From assembly GCA_009193035.1 (NCBI GenBank), contig SWDT01000066.1, positions 310,001 to 374,000 on the forward strand: a DNA stretch of 64,000 bases, given 5' to 3'. Each line of letters begins with the position of its first letter. Within the stretch, counting starts at the first letter, position 1. Positions 24,652 through 34,753 of this stretch are shown here, one piece after another. This DNA comes from Halicephalobus mephisto (taxonomy: Eukaryota > Nematoda > Chromadorea > Rhabditida > Panagrolaimidae). A model generated the notes under the pieces. It did no database searches and was not told where the DNA came from. It worked only from the letters and a program-made list of their open reading frames with translations. Made by a program: the position numbers and the translations under genes.

Positions 24652-25509
24652 CTCCTACCGCTGAATGTTATGAACAGAAAGAAGGAGAATCGCAAAAATG
24701 ATGTTCGGATTCTTTTGAAAAAAATCTGTTGTGAAACCGAAAGAGAGCCGTTGTCAAAGACGACAAAACACCAAGAACCCCAAGTGGTCGATTGCTTGAG
24801 CCATATTTCTTTATTCAGGAAATCTCAGATTCCCGGTTTTAATTTATTATTCAAAATCTTATTGTCAATAATCCAAGTAAAATAGATAGATATGATTAAT
24901 AATGAAAAGCTGTAAAATCATCGACAAGGAATGTAATGTTCAAAATGTCCTTGGAGAAGGCTTTGTTTCACAAATCAGTATTGTATTCCTCACAGTATCT
25001 CATAAACAAGTTATTTGAATATTTGCCATAAGATACTATCCAATCACCGGAAAGCTTGTCAGAATATCAACTTTTGGTTATTTATATTTACTTTCCTCAA
25101 AGTTTTGTACTTTGTCAGTAATCAGTACACCACAAAGTACCATTTTAAATCCGAATAAAATCAAAAAACCGACTCTGATGAAATCGACAGAAATAAATTC
25201 TCCTTGATGTTTTCTGTTTAGTTCTAATAACTGTTATTCGTAATTCTAACCTAATTTAACAATTCTTCGATAAAAGTTTAATCTTCACTAGACATTGGGT
25301 TGCTTTATACGCTTTTATTAAAAATATGAAATTAGGGGAATTCAAAAACGAATTTCAGGTTAAAATATTTGATAGATTTCTGTTACCGGTATCTTGGAAG
25401 CAATTGTCATCCAAAAGGTAAGCCAATTTGACAAACCACCCAATGAAGGAAATCACAGAATCATAAGTAAAGCTACCATTATACCTGAATATTTCTTCAT
25501 TGCTGACAT
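24652..25509. other. Intergenic region between ints-8 and the FAM69-like gene
   Basis: AT-rich, with no supported exon. It should hold the ints-8 promoter (right of 24,651) and the 3' UTR of the minus-strand FAM69-like gene. A 71-codon plus-strand frame at 24670-24885 has no family resemblance. Confidence 0.5.
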
Positions 25510-26979
25510 CTAGACATCTGCCAAATTCCAAGCCCAGACTAGTCGAAGGTCATTGAGTCTTTTCGTTGCATTCAGCGGAGCAGGTTCATGACATGCAGCG
25601 AGATATCTGTTGTTCTTAGACCAAAAGTTGCCAAAGATCTTGTTGATCAGTTTCTTGCAGAACACGTCAATGTTGTCGTTCAGTCTGCCTGTACAGTGAC
25701 CGGTCGTCGTGTCACATTTGGATTCGCAATCGAAGAAGGAACAGTCCTTGTCATTCACGCATTCTTTTGAAGTAAGCATCTTATTGAGCTTGGATTGAGT
25801 GTACAACATGTCCGAGTCCATTACAACGAACCTACAAAACTCAAACTGACGGCGAAAAAAATAAGAACCAACCTCTTTGGGTAATCGCTACTCAACCCCA
25901 GGTTCTCAAATTTGACATCGCAAAACTGAAGTGGTTCATTCAGGAATTCGTCGAAGAGCTTCAGTGTCCCGACCAGATGGAGCAATATCTTCGCCTTCAG
26001 GTTCATGTAGTAGCCTTTCATTCGGAAGGGAATCAAGTACTCGACTTGGTAGACATGACCACATGTGTCCAACACCTTGGGCAATACTCGAGACGTCTGG
26101 AGCAGTTTCAAATTAATGAATTCATCCTGACTAAGAAGAGCCCAGATCGATTTCCGTTGAGCTTCTGTCAAAGTCCCGTTCTTATAGTCTGGCCATAGCT
26201 TCCTCATCAAATGACTCTTGTATTCCCTTGGCCACCCGAGCTCTAATCTGTCATTGACGAGGTCCAAAACCATATCTGTAAAATCTCCTTCACTCAGTGA
26301 GGAATCTAGTTGGTTATAGTTTGGGAAGAAAGCTTTATCCATCTTCAATATGTTGTCTTTTTCATTGGCTTGGATTTTGATGACGACCTTAGATCCTTTA
26401 TCGTAGAGATCAGCAATGGTGTAGTTGGGATTGGTGCACAGCCGGGGACAAAGAAGTCCATCTACATGTCCTTGGGAATACTCTGCACATAGACTACCAA
26501 GGATGTTTGAAGCTCTGGAAGAATTGCAATCGGAACATTTTTCATTCAAAAAACTTACTTTGACAAATTAAATGTCGGCGTTTTTGACACTCCTCCGGCA
26601 AAATTACTGTTAGCAAAGAAAATAGCATAAAGGAAATAAATTGAAATCACAACAGCCATGAAGTAAATCAATCGAGCAACTTTTGAGCAGGCAAGATTAG
26701 GCACACAAAGCGGTCTATCTTCACAGGAACATCTGAAAATCACCAATACAATGCAATACGAAAAGACATGTTTATATTACAATATCGATTAGGGGCTATG
26801 CAGAAAAGAAAAGCAGTAGTCTGAATAACCAAGAACCAAGTGCAAAAAAAACGGGTTAACAAGGGACCAGGAATGGCGTTATCGCCGGGCTCCAAGTCAT
26901 AAACAATCGCATTGGTCTCTTTGCAAAAGGCAGCTGCACATTTTGTGCGCAATACAGCTTGCAACGAGTTGAAACTCAT
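25510..26979 (-). CDS. FAM69/DIPK1 divergent protein kinase-like ER protein
   Basis: Member of the FAM69 (DIPK1) family, type II membrane proteins of the secretory pathway with a divergent kinase fold. Exons lie at about 26979-26745, 26735-26555, 26540-25822 and 25821-25510. The N-terminal part has two hydrophobic stretches (FFCTWFLVIQTTAFLFCIAP and LIYFMAVVISIYFLYAIFF). The lumenal part carries hallmarks of the family: LLCPRLC, KVVIKIQANEK (VAIK-like lysine), FCDVKFENLGLSSD (HRD-like catalytic loop), VMDSDMLY (DFG-like aspartate) and the Cys-rich insert CVNDKDCSFFDCESKCD. Start is uncertain: M at 26979 is preferred over 27069, and the first donor is weak (ATGTCT), so the first exon may be misjoined. 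Substrate unknown. Confidence 0.78.
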
Positions 26980-27550
26980 TTTTTGCCTGATGTTCGAGGA
27001 AATTAGTTCTATTAGATGTGGCCTCGATATATGGATAAATGCTGTAAAGTGGAAACCTACGATGTACAAATTTCAGGTAATTCGTCGTCTAAGTAATCTT
27101 CTTCGCTTTCCCCTTCAGCGTCTACATGTATTCGATGTGCTAGTGGCTCAGTAAGATCGTGCATTAGCTCTAAAATGACAAATCGATATATGATACGGAC
27201 GTCTGTTAGTTTTATATTTCTTACTTTTACACCACCGTTCTGTTGTTCCTCTCCCCGCTTAGGACTTTGATAAATCCAGAGGTTTATTTTTTATGAAAAA
27301 CAATTCATAGAATAATGAAAAACAACAAACACTGCGAAATATTGGTGTGCCAGGTTAATAACACAAAACCTGATTGTGGATAAAGACTGCAGAATTTGAA
27401 ATGCCGGTGGTCTGGCAATACGTGGCGAAAAGAATCAGCGGGAGGTTCGGCTTTTCGTAATTTTGTCAAGTCGGTTGTTTCTCGCGCGTCTGTGCTTCTT
27501 TCTTATCGGATTTTTGGCTAAATCGGTGTTTTCAGTCTAGGTAATCGAAG

Positions 27551-28106
27551 ATGTCTGCTGATATTGAGCTTGAGGAAGATGTTGAGATGGAAAGCGGAGA
27601 CGAACGTAAGTTGCTTAAATTTCAATCGACGCCTGAACTACCTTTTCAGTGGAGGAACTCCGTAACAAGTCCACCAGGAGACGTGGCCGTGGATTAGACG
27701 ATCCTCAAAGGAAACGTGTTGCCCACAAATTTGATTCCATCGCAAATACCGGAAATGATGAAGTTCAGAGATCTGTCGAGGTTTGTTTCATCAGCTTTTC
27801 CAGTATGTTCATATATGAAGTTGGTTGTTTTAGGGATGGATTATCTTCGCTACCAATATCCACGAAGAAGCTGCAGAAGATGATGTGAGAGACAAGTTTG
27901 GAGAGTTTGGGGAAGTCAAAAACATGCACTTCAACCTCGATCGTCGTACAGGTTATGCCAAAGGATACGCCATTGTTCAGTACGAGAAGAAGGAAGATGC
28001 TCAAGCTGCTATTGACGGGCTTAACGGAACTCCCTTTCTGGATCAAGATATGAAAGTTGATTGGTGCTTCGTTGTCGACAAATCCTCCAAGAAACGCCGC
28101 GGTTGA
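27551..28106 (+). CDS. rnp-4: Y14 / RBM8A, exon-junction complex RNA-binding protein
   Basis: Core exon-junction complex protein that partners Mago and marks spliced mRNA in nucleus and cytoplasm. Three exons (27551-27605, 27650-27780, 27834-28106) with introns of 44 and 53 bp; joins keep phase and give 152 residues. An acidic N-terminus ([18 protein letters not shown]) is followed by a basic RRRGRG stretch and one RRM with RNP2 GWIIFATNI and RNP1 [11 protein letters not shown]. The C-terminus is SSKKRRG. Length and domain order match RBM8A. It is followed after 136 bp by a D-aspartate oxidase gene on the same strand with a strong splice acceptor just before its ATG, suggesting one polycistronic transcript. 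Confidence 0.93.
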
Positions 28107-28230
28107 TCATTGAGCTCTGACTAATCTCTGAATGTTCTTTGTTTTCCCTTTCCACTATTTATTGGAGTTTTCAGCTTTCTTTGTGGGAAATGAATGATAC
28201 TCAACGGTCGATTTGATTATTGATTCATTG

Positions 28231-28242
28231 TTTCTTTTTAGA
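28231..28242 (+). promoter_or_regulatory. Candidate trans-splice acceptor before ddo gene A
   Basis: TTTCTTTTTAGA lies immediately upstream of the ATG at 28243, with no cis donor evident in the 136 bp after the rnp-4 stop. This is the expected layout for spliced-leader addition to a downstream operon gene. Confidence 0.6.
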
Positions 28243-29480
28243 ATGAAGGTGGCTGTGATTGGTCAAGGTGTTATCGGGACTACTTCTGCTTATGTGATTC
28301 TGAAGAGATTCCCGAGTGTCTCGGTCGTGTTATTTGGGGATAGACCCTTCGAGAAAACGTGTAGTGTAGGTCCAGCCGGGTTGTTCAGATTGGACAAATT
28401 CGAGAATAGGAAATGGGCCAAAGCTTCTTTCGACTGGTTCGCTGAGATCGAGAAGATGTATCCAGGCAACGAGACGGGAGTGAAGCTTGTTTCCGGTCAT
28501 ATTCAATCAGACAATAAGGAGAATCTCGAGGGACAAGAGAAAAACTACGGCGATATCGTATACAACTTCAGATGGTTGACAGAACGAGAAATTAAAAGTT
28601 TATTTCCAGAACCTTCGAAGTGAGTTTTATATGAATTGCACTTTTAAACAAGTGCAAGTTTTCATTGTCTCAGATATGGATAGTGCTCCAAAAGAGTGAT
28701 TTTTTGAATTTCCTAGACATTCAGTTTTCCTCTGTTGGTCAGTTTGGATAGTTTAGGAAATTTGCAGATTTGCTCTACGCACCATCCAGAGTTACAGCGA
28801 TATAGATTTACTTTTGATTAATGAATAATGAGATTTTCAGATACTGTATTCACTACACTGCCTATGCTGCTGAGGGACGTCGTTATGTCCCGTGGCTTAG
28901 AAGACAATGCGAAGCTCTGGGTGCTCGTTTCGTCACGAAACCGATTGCTTCCATCGATGAACTCGTCAACGGAGAAGAGTCCTTTGACGTCATTGTGAAT
29001 GCAGCAGGTCTGAATGGAGGGAAAGTAGCTGGAGATGATGAGAGTGTCTTCCCCGTGAGAGGAGTCGGGTTCGAAGTCGAGGCTCCCTGGCACAAGCACT
29101 TCAACTACAGGGATTTCACGACCTTCACCATCCCTATGACGGATTCCGTTCTTGTTGGATCAGTGAAGCAGCCCAATAGAGATGATCTGGAGATAACGGA
29201 TGAAGACAGGAAGGACATCTGGGAGAGGTACTTGAAGCTTCAGCCCAATTTCAAAGAAGTCAAGATTCTTGGAGAATGGAGTGGAATCAGACCAGATCGA
29301 CCTTCACTCAGGCTGGAGAAGTTTATGAAGAAGAACAGAAATGGAAAAGACGTCCTCTGTATTCACAATTACGGCCATGGGGGTAACGGATTCACCTTAG
29401 GATATGGCACAGCTCTGGACGTGGTCAAGTTCATTGAGGAGTCTGGATTCCAAGGCAATACAGGCCGATCGAAGCTATAA
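28243..29480 (+). CDS. D-aspartate/D-amino acid oxidase A, peroxisomal
   Basis: FAD-dependent oxidase that deaminates D-amino acids, probably acidic D-amino acids, producing H2O2. Two exons (28243-28619 and 28841-29480) joined in phase give about 338 residues. The N-terminal dinucleotide-binding motif is MKVAVIGQGVIGTTSAYVIL. Other family marks are the YGDIVYNFRWLTEREI segment, GIRPDRPSLRLE with the conserved substrate arginine, and the C-terminal FAD motif NYGHGGNGFTLGYGTA. The last three residues SKL are a perfect type 1 peroxisomal targeting signal. The 221-bp intron carries a palindromic repeat copy. Residues resemble D-aspartate oxidases more than D-amino acid oxidases, but substrate choice is inference. 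A paralogue lies 1.5 kb downstream. Confidence 0.9.
28674..28796. repeat. MITE-like repeat within the ddo A intron
   Basis: Contains ATGGATAGTGCTCC, GAATTTCCTAGACATTCAG and ACCATCCAGAGTTAC; accounts for most of the 221-bp intron. Confidence 0.6.
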
Positions 29481-30238
29481 TGTTCTTCATTGAAATTGAA
29501 GTCGAGTTAATTATGTGTAAAATGTCTCCAAAAACTCCAATTTGAAATCATTTCAGTTCAGTAAATAGTTAATGTATTTTTGCAATGCGTTTGTTATTAA
29601 TTTTGGACGGACTCATTATTTTGTTTAAGATCAGATACTGTGAAACTAGAAGGGACTTTTAATGGAAATGCAGCATTGCAGAGATTCTTTTACCACAAAA
29701 GGAGTTTCAATTCTTGGCATTCTATTCCTAAACACAGTTGATCCATCTCCAACAAAGAACCCTCCGTGTGCGTTCTGAAACAATGCTTGTTTTTGCAGTC
29801 TTTTTTGATTTTGAATAGGAGTTATGTGAGTTGAGCAAAAGAACTACGAAATTCCCGTCATTATTAGCTAAATTAATAAGATTTTAAATTTGGACTTTTT
29901 AGGATATCCTGTGTGTATTACAACGATATATTATTTTTGTTTATTCCAATAAAAGAGACTCAAATTTTTAGCATAATTTCATTTTATTTCTTCGAGAAGA
30001 GTGTCTAATTTGCTACTCATATTTTCGGTGGCGTTCGTTGGTGAAAATAAAACTACAGAATTCTTTCTTTTACACGAACATATTTTTTAGGTGATGCTGG
30101 AAGAATCAAACAAATCATTTAGAGATATGTCACAATTTCTCACCATAGTGTAATGACACTATTTTCACCAACATTCATTCAGTTACAATTCTACGAAACG
30201 AAAACACCAGAAATTAGAATTATTCCTCCAACTTATGA
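29481..30238. other. Intergenic region between ddo A and the SL RNA gene
   Basis: AT-rich with no coding exon. An inverted pair of TATTTTCACCAAC-like motifs lies near 30,045 and 30,170. The stretch contains the 3' end of ddo gene A and the 3' flank of the minus-strand SL1 RNA gene. Confidence 0.5.
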
Positions 30239-30339
30239 GCTTTCTATTCAGAAAGCATTCCAAAATTTATGGTATTTCTCGCCACAAGATTACTCAAGAG
30301 CGGAATTCAATGTTTACCTCAAACTTGGGTAATTAAACC
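30239..30339 (-). ncRNA. sls-1: SL1 spliced-leader RNA
   Basis: Donor of the 22-nt leader trans-spliced onto nematode mRNAs. On the minus strand, 30,339-30,318 is identical over all 22 nt to SL1 as I know it (starts GGTTTAATTACCC, ends AAGTTTGAG). It is followed at once by the donor GTAAAC, which also pairs back with GTTTA of the leader as in stem I. About 45 nt further is AATTTTGGAA, the Sm-binding site found in C. elegans SL1 RNA. Next comes a 3' hairpin GCTTTC-TGAATA-GAAAGC (30,256-30,239). Total about 101 nt, close to other nematode SL RNAs. No 5S rRNA gene is seen next to it, so it is a solitary copy here. Confidence 0.95.
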
Positions 30340-31010
30340 GAAGAGAAAGTCGTCGCTTCGGCTCCTCTAGCGAACCAATACTTTTCGTTAAATGAATGCT
30401 GGTCGGTCGGGGCAGAGAGGGGAAAGAACAGGGATAATGAAGAGACGGACAGACGTGTAAACAGCGCAAGCAACAATTGCACTCAACTCACGCACAAATA
30501 GAGAGAGAACCGGACGTGTTCTTGTCATTGTTAGGAGCGTGCTGTGCTCTTTCATAAATTGCTCTGACCAAAGAATGACATTACAGTAAGAAGATTTCCA
30601 CATCCATTAATGAAATTTATGGTCGATCATGGGCTTTTTTCATCATTTTGTGTTTTCATTGAAATTACACCAAAGTGCATACGCGCTAAATTGAAGAAAA
30701 ATAATTTCCCGTTAATGAAAAAACTGATAATAACAGTGAAGTCATTTCTTCAGCAAGTATTTATTCGCTTTCGGTTTGTTCATGTACATATCTTGATTTC
30801 TGCTCATGTTTAGGGAATTTCCAATGCGGACTTAGATACTGTCTGAGGAAAAGGATCTTTCAAATTGTTTAGTCACTATCCGATTTTGTACTGAAAGTGG
30901 CGTTCGGAAATCCCGGAAAATCGCTACGCTCAAGCGCTGTCTTTGTTTGCCAAAATAAAAGTTTTGTTTTGTCAGTGTGCATTAACGAGTTGTGAATTCC
31001 ATTCGGTTCC
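30340..31010. other. SL RNA upstream region and ddo B promoter
   Basis: Contains the promoter side of the minus-strand SL1 RNA gene, including a GC-richer stretch at 30,345-30,520. It also holds the upstream region of the plus-strand oxidase gene B. A partial palindromic repeat copy is seen near 30,826-30,890 (GATACTGTCTGAGG ... AGTCACTATCCG). No protein-coding exon. Confidence 0.5.
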
Positions 31011-32111
31011 ATGCCGTTGAAAGTCGCCATCGTCGGTCAAGGAGTTTCGGGGACTTCCAGTGCCCTTGCTCTCCTGGAAGAATTCCCTGATTTGAAAATT
31101 ACTGTCTTTGGAGACAGACCATTCGAAGACATAACCAGCTTCGGACCTTCGGGACATTTCCAGATTAATGACATCAGCCACAAACGATGGGGGGTGATAT
31201 CCTTTGAGCGGTTCGCCAAACTTGAAAGACAGTTCGGACCTTCGATTGGAGTCAAGTACGTTTCTGGAACCGATCAATCTGATGATAGGAAAGAAACGGA
31301 AAATCTGGTAAATTATTGAAAAATAAAATATATAAAATGCGAGATTTCAGGAGTATCTTAATGGCGACGTTGTCCATAACTTCCATTGGTTGACGGAAAG
31401 AGAGAAGAACCACCTCTTTGACAACCCCCAGAAGTACGTAATTGGTGTGTTTTTTGCACTGCTTTCATCACTGTCTTCAGATTCGCTGTCCACTTCTCCA
31501 CCTACTACACTGAGGGGAAAATCTACGTTCCTTGGTTGAAGCAACAATGCGAAAACCGCGGAGCAACCTTCGTCAGACGGGAAATCAACTCCTTTGATGA
31601 ACTGGTAAATGAGGGATTTGATCTCATCGTCAACTGTGCTGGACTCCACGGGGGGAAGTTGGCTGGGGATGACGACCAAGTCTATCCACTCAGAGGAATC
31701 GGCTTCGAAATCGATGCTCCAGGGTTTAAGCACTTCAGCTGCAGCGGATTAGGGACTTTCGTTCTTCCTAAGGACAGAACAGTGTTGGTGGGGACTGTCC
31801 GTCAGAAGAACCGCTACGACAGGACTATCACTGACGAGGATAGAAAGGACATTCTGGAGAGGGTCTACAGACTCCATCCTTCCCTCAAATCTCACAAGAT
31901 TGTACGTGAGTGGTGTGGACTCAGACCCGATCGATCTTCAGTCAGAGTCGAGCGTCAAACAAGAACTTCTGCAAACGGCAAAAAGTACGACGTTATCATG
32001 AATTACGGTCACGGCTCCAATGGATTCACTCTCTCCTGGGGAACTGCCCAGGATGTCGTTGGATTTACGAAGGGGATTATCAAGGAAAAGAATCTGAGAA
32101 GCAAGCTCTAA
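31011..32111 (+). CDS. D-aspartate/D-amino acid oxidase B, peroxisomal
   Basis: Paralogue of the oxidase at 28.2-29.5 kb with the same predicted chemistry. Three exons (31011-31307, 31351-31433, 31481-32111), introns 43 and 47 bp, joined in phase for about 336 residues. It begins MPLKVAIVGQGVSGTSSALA, has GLRPDRSSVRVE at the conserved arginine region and NYGHGSNGFTLSWGTA at the FAD-binding end, and also ends in SKL (peroxisomal). It shares the second intron position (AA/A lysine codon) with gene A and has one extra intron. Tandem duplication with the SL1 RNA gene lying between the copies. Not obviously in an operon, as its upstream gap is long. Confidence 0.9.
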
Positions 32112-32305
32112 ACTCTAGGAACTACGACTAAGGTTACGTGACGTTTGTCAATAGACTATTTACATCTTAATCTTATATCAGTATTTCTTCTTAATCAGTC
32201 TGTAGAGATTATAAAAATAACACACTTCAACGATGAAGAAAGTGTAGGAAAAGAAAAAGTATTTGAAACGAGAAGTTCGAGATCAATAAAAAAACAGTTT
32301 CTCAT

Positions 32306-32474
32306 AGTAGTATATAATAGGTGTATCTAGGACAGCCGCAATTTCCCCCCACCACCCGTCAATCCTACACATCAATAATTATAGTACAAATTGTAAAAAT
32401 TTTATATTTTAACAAAAACATCCTATAAAATCAATATCCAGAATTATCCCCCTCCAGACCTGGGACAGCCCAAA
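32306..32474 (+). repeat. Polinton left terminal inverted repeat
   Basis: Runs from AGTAGTATATAATAGG to the segment GACAGCCCAAAT, and matches the reverse complement of 33,926-34,095 at all but about three positions. Confidence 0.9.
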
Positions 32475-32859
32475 TCCTCCATCCCCCTCCAGAATCAGCT
32501 ATCAATTTTTAGCCTTCCAATTGCAAAAAATTAACAAATTTTCACTCAAAACCAACTAGGACAATTTTCCAAACCCCCCATCCCCCATCAGACCTGGAAC
32601 AACCCAAAATTCTCCATCCCCCACCTCTACCAATTGATTAATATTTATGTAGGCATAAAGATCAGAGTTAAACCGGAAATGGCCTAGAGAGAATGCTTAT
32701 AGCTCCGCTCAGTCAGCCGACATCTGGGAGGTGAGACTAAAGTGTTAAAGAATTAATCGTTGAGAAAATCCATCTCCAACCTGATCCGAGTTTGACTTAG
32801 GTCAAACAAGGATCTTTCCTTTCTTTGTTCTATGCTTATGTTGAGATAAACAAGCTTAA

Positions 32860-33769
32860 TTGCCAATAGTAGGAACCAACAGTTTTCCACCTAATCATGG
32901 AGCTCCAGGGTGTCACACCATCAACATCTACTACGACCAATACTACATAATATTGAATACAAATCTAAAACAAGCCAAGAACGATTTTGAAAAGGACTTC
33001 TTTAAACTAATGAGCAATGCTATATTCAGAAAGACAATGGAGAATATTCGAAACAGAGTAGACATTCAATTGGTAACTGATGAAAATAAAGCTTTAAAAT
33101 TAATTAGGAAACCTAACTTCAAAAATAGTATAATCATAAATGAGAATTTATTGAGTGTTGAGATGGAAAAGACAAGCTTAGAATTCAATAAACCAATATA
33201 TGTAGGATTTAGTATTTTGGACTTGGGCAAATATCTGATGTACGAGTTTCATTATGATATAATGTTGAAGAAATATGAAGACAAATTAAATCTGTGTTAT
33301 CAAGACACTGATAGTTTGATATATGAAGTTCAAACTGAAGATATTTATAAAGATTTGTGTCAAATGAGAGAATGGTTCGACTTTAGTGATTATCCAAAAG
33401 ATCATCCACTATATAATGAATCCAATAAAAAGGTGATTGGGAAGTTTAAGGATGAATTAAATGGAAAGATTATGGAAGGAGTGTTTCTCAAACCAAAACA
33501 ATATGTTCAGTGTTGATGGTGAAGAGAGAAAGAAGTCAAACGGAGTTAAGAAGAATGCAACCAAAACCTTAAGAATGGAAGACTATAAAAGATGTTTGTT
33601 TGAAGGAAAAGTTACTCGAAAAGAGCAATTCATGATTCAAGCAAAGAAGCACCAGATTTATACTCTAAAACAAAGTCGCTTTGAATGAAGATGATAAAGA
33701 TGAGTTTCAAAGATATATTTGTAACAATAAAATAAACACATTAGCTCATGGACACTATAAGATTTAATA
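32860..33769 (+). pseudogene. Polinton protein-primed DNA polymerase B remnant
   Basis: C-terminal part of a Polinton family B DNA polymerase. The first frame (to about 33,516) contains the palm motif YQDTDSLIYE and the downstream DFSDYPKDHPLYN and KVIGKFKDELNGK segments typical of these polymerases. Similarity then continues in a second frame (about 33,516-33,680) and a third (about 33,672-33,769, ending LAHGHYKI), so at least two frameshifts break it. The N-terminal exonuclease and TP-binding domains are missing. Not functional. Confidence 0.85.
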
Positions 33770-33925
33770 GTATAGCTAAACAAGAACAGAATCAGTGATC
33801 TCAGAAGAAGTCTAGTTTTGTTAATCAATAAAATGTGTTTTTAAATAGGACATGATAATAAAAACTATTTTAGTTGTCCTATGTGTGCTTTAATTATTAA
33901 TGTGTAGATAGCGGGCGGTGGGGGA

Positions 33926-34095
33926 ATTTGGGTTGTCCTAGGTCTGGAGGGGGATAATTCTGGATATTGATTTTATAGGATGTTTTTGTTAAAATATAAA
34001 ATTTTTACAATTTGTACTATAATTATTGATGTGTAGGATTGACGGGTGGTGGGGGGAAATTGCGGCTGTCCTAGATACGCCTATTATATACTACT
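33926..34095 (-). repeat. Polinton right terminal inverted repeat
   Basis: Reverse-complement partner of 32,306-32,474, ending ATACTACT directly against the TCTCAT duplication. Confidence 0.9.
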
Positions 34096-34101
34096 TCTCA
34101 T

Positions 34102-34753
34102 GCTTGCAATTTCGGATAGTATCCTATAAAAACGCTTTTTGTAATCTTTTAGACACTATCCAAGATCCCTTTGTTGGAAAAATTGAATAGTGTCTAGAAA
34201 ATCCTCAAGAATCGTTCTTTCCAACCATTACCTAAGTATTAAAAACTAACTATAGAACAAGTAATAAGTAATACTGTTTTATTTTCTATCGTTTTTACAA
34301 CGATTCCTTGAAATTACCCTTATCGCGTTATCAGTTCTAACGTCAGTGCTTTTGATAATCTTCTTAAATTCTGGATATCTTCCATTTAGCTGATGAATTT
34401 ATCATTTTTTTGAACTACCGTCCAAAAATTACAACTCATATGACGATATTGCCAAAATCACTATTTTTAAGACAAAAATCGTCTTGATGAACTCAATTTT
34501 ATGGTTCTTTATCCCTAATGCTCTTCTTTTTCTCTCCAGATTAACAGGTTCATTGAATATTTAAAGTATTCAAATAACTAAGTAATATCTACTACTAAAT
34601 CAGTATGAAAGAGATTAAAGTATGGACTGTTTTGAATAGAGACCGTATGACTACAGTGAACGTTACTTGCACGTTTCTTTATGGCCCGTTCTGGATACCT
34701 TCAGAATGCTGCTTCAATTTCATTAATGTTCTCGCAAATTGTAGTTGTCCGCG
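34102..34753. other. Intergenic region with a MITE copy
   Basis: Directly abuts the Polinton. A palindromic repeat copy occupies about 34,104-34,238. The remaining AT-rich sequence shows no exon and should contain the 3' UTR of the minus-strand NDRG gene. Confidence 0.55.
34104..34238. repeat. MITE-like repeat abutting the Polinton
   Basis: Contains CGGATAGTATCC, TTTTAGACACTATCCAAG and TTGAATAGTGTCTAGAAAAT; begins within a few bases of the Polinton target-site duplication. Confidence 0.65.

Larger units (their letters stand above)
32306..34095 (+). mobile_element. Deleted Polinton/Maverick element with 6-bp TSD
   Basis: A 1,790-bp element bounded by inverted repeats of about 169 bp that differ at roughly three positions. 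Termini start AGTAGTATATAATAGG. A 6-bp duplication TCTCAT flanks it at 32,300-32,305 and 34,096-34,101. The 6-bp target site, AG-starting termini and a remnant of protein-primed family B DNA polymerase identify it as Polinton/Maverick, whose full elements are 15-20 kb. Integrase, packaging ATPase and capsid genes are absent, so it is a non-autonomous internal-deletion derivative. The near-identical arms and clean duplication suggest fairly recent insertion. Confidence 0.93.

Noticed and set aside
33461..33688. Separate small gene after the Polinton polymerase frame
   Set aside because: It continues polymerase similarity after a frameshift, so it is part of the pseudogene.
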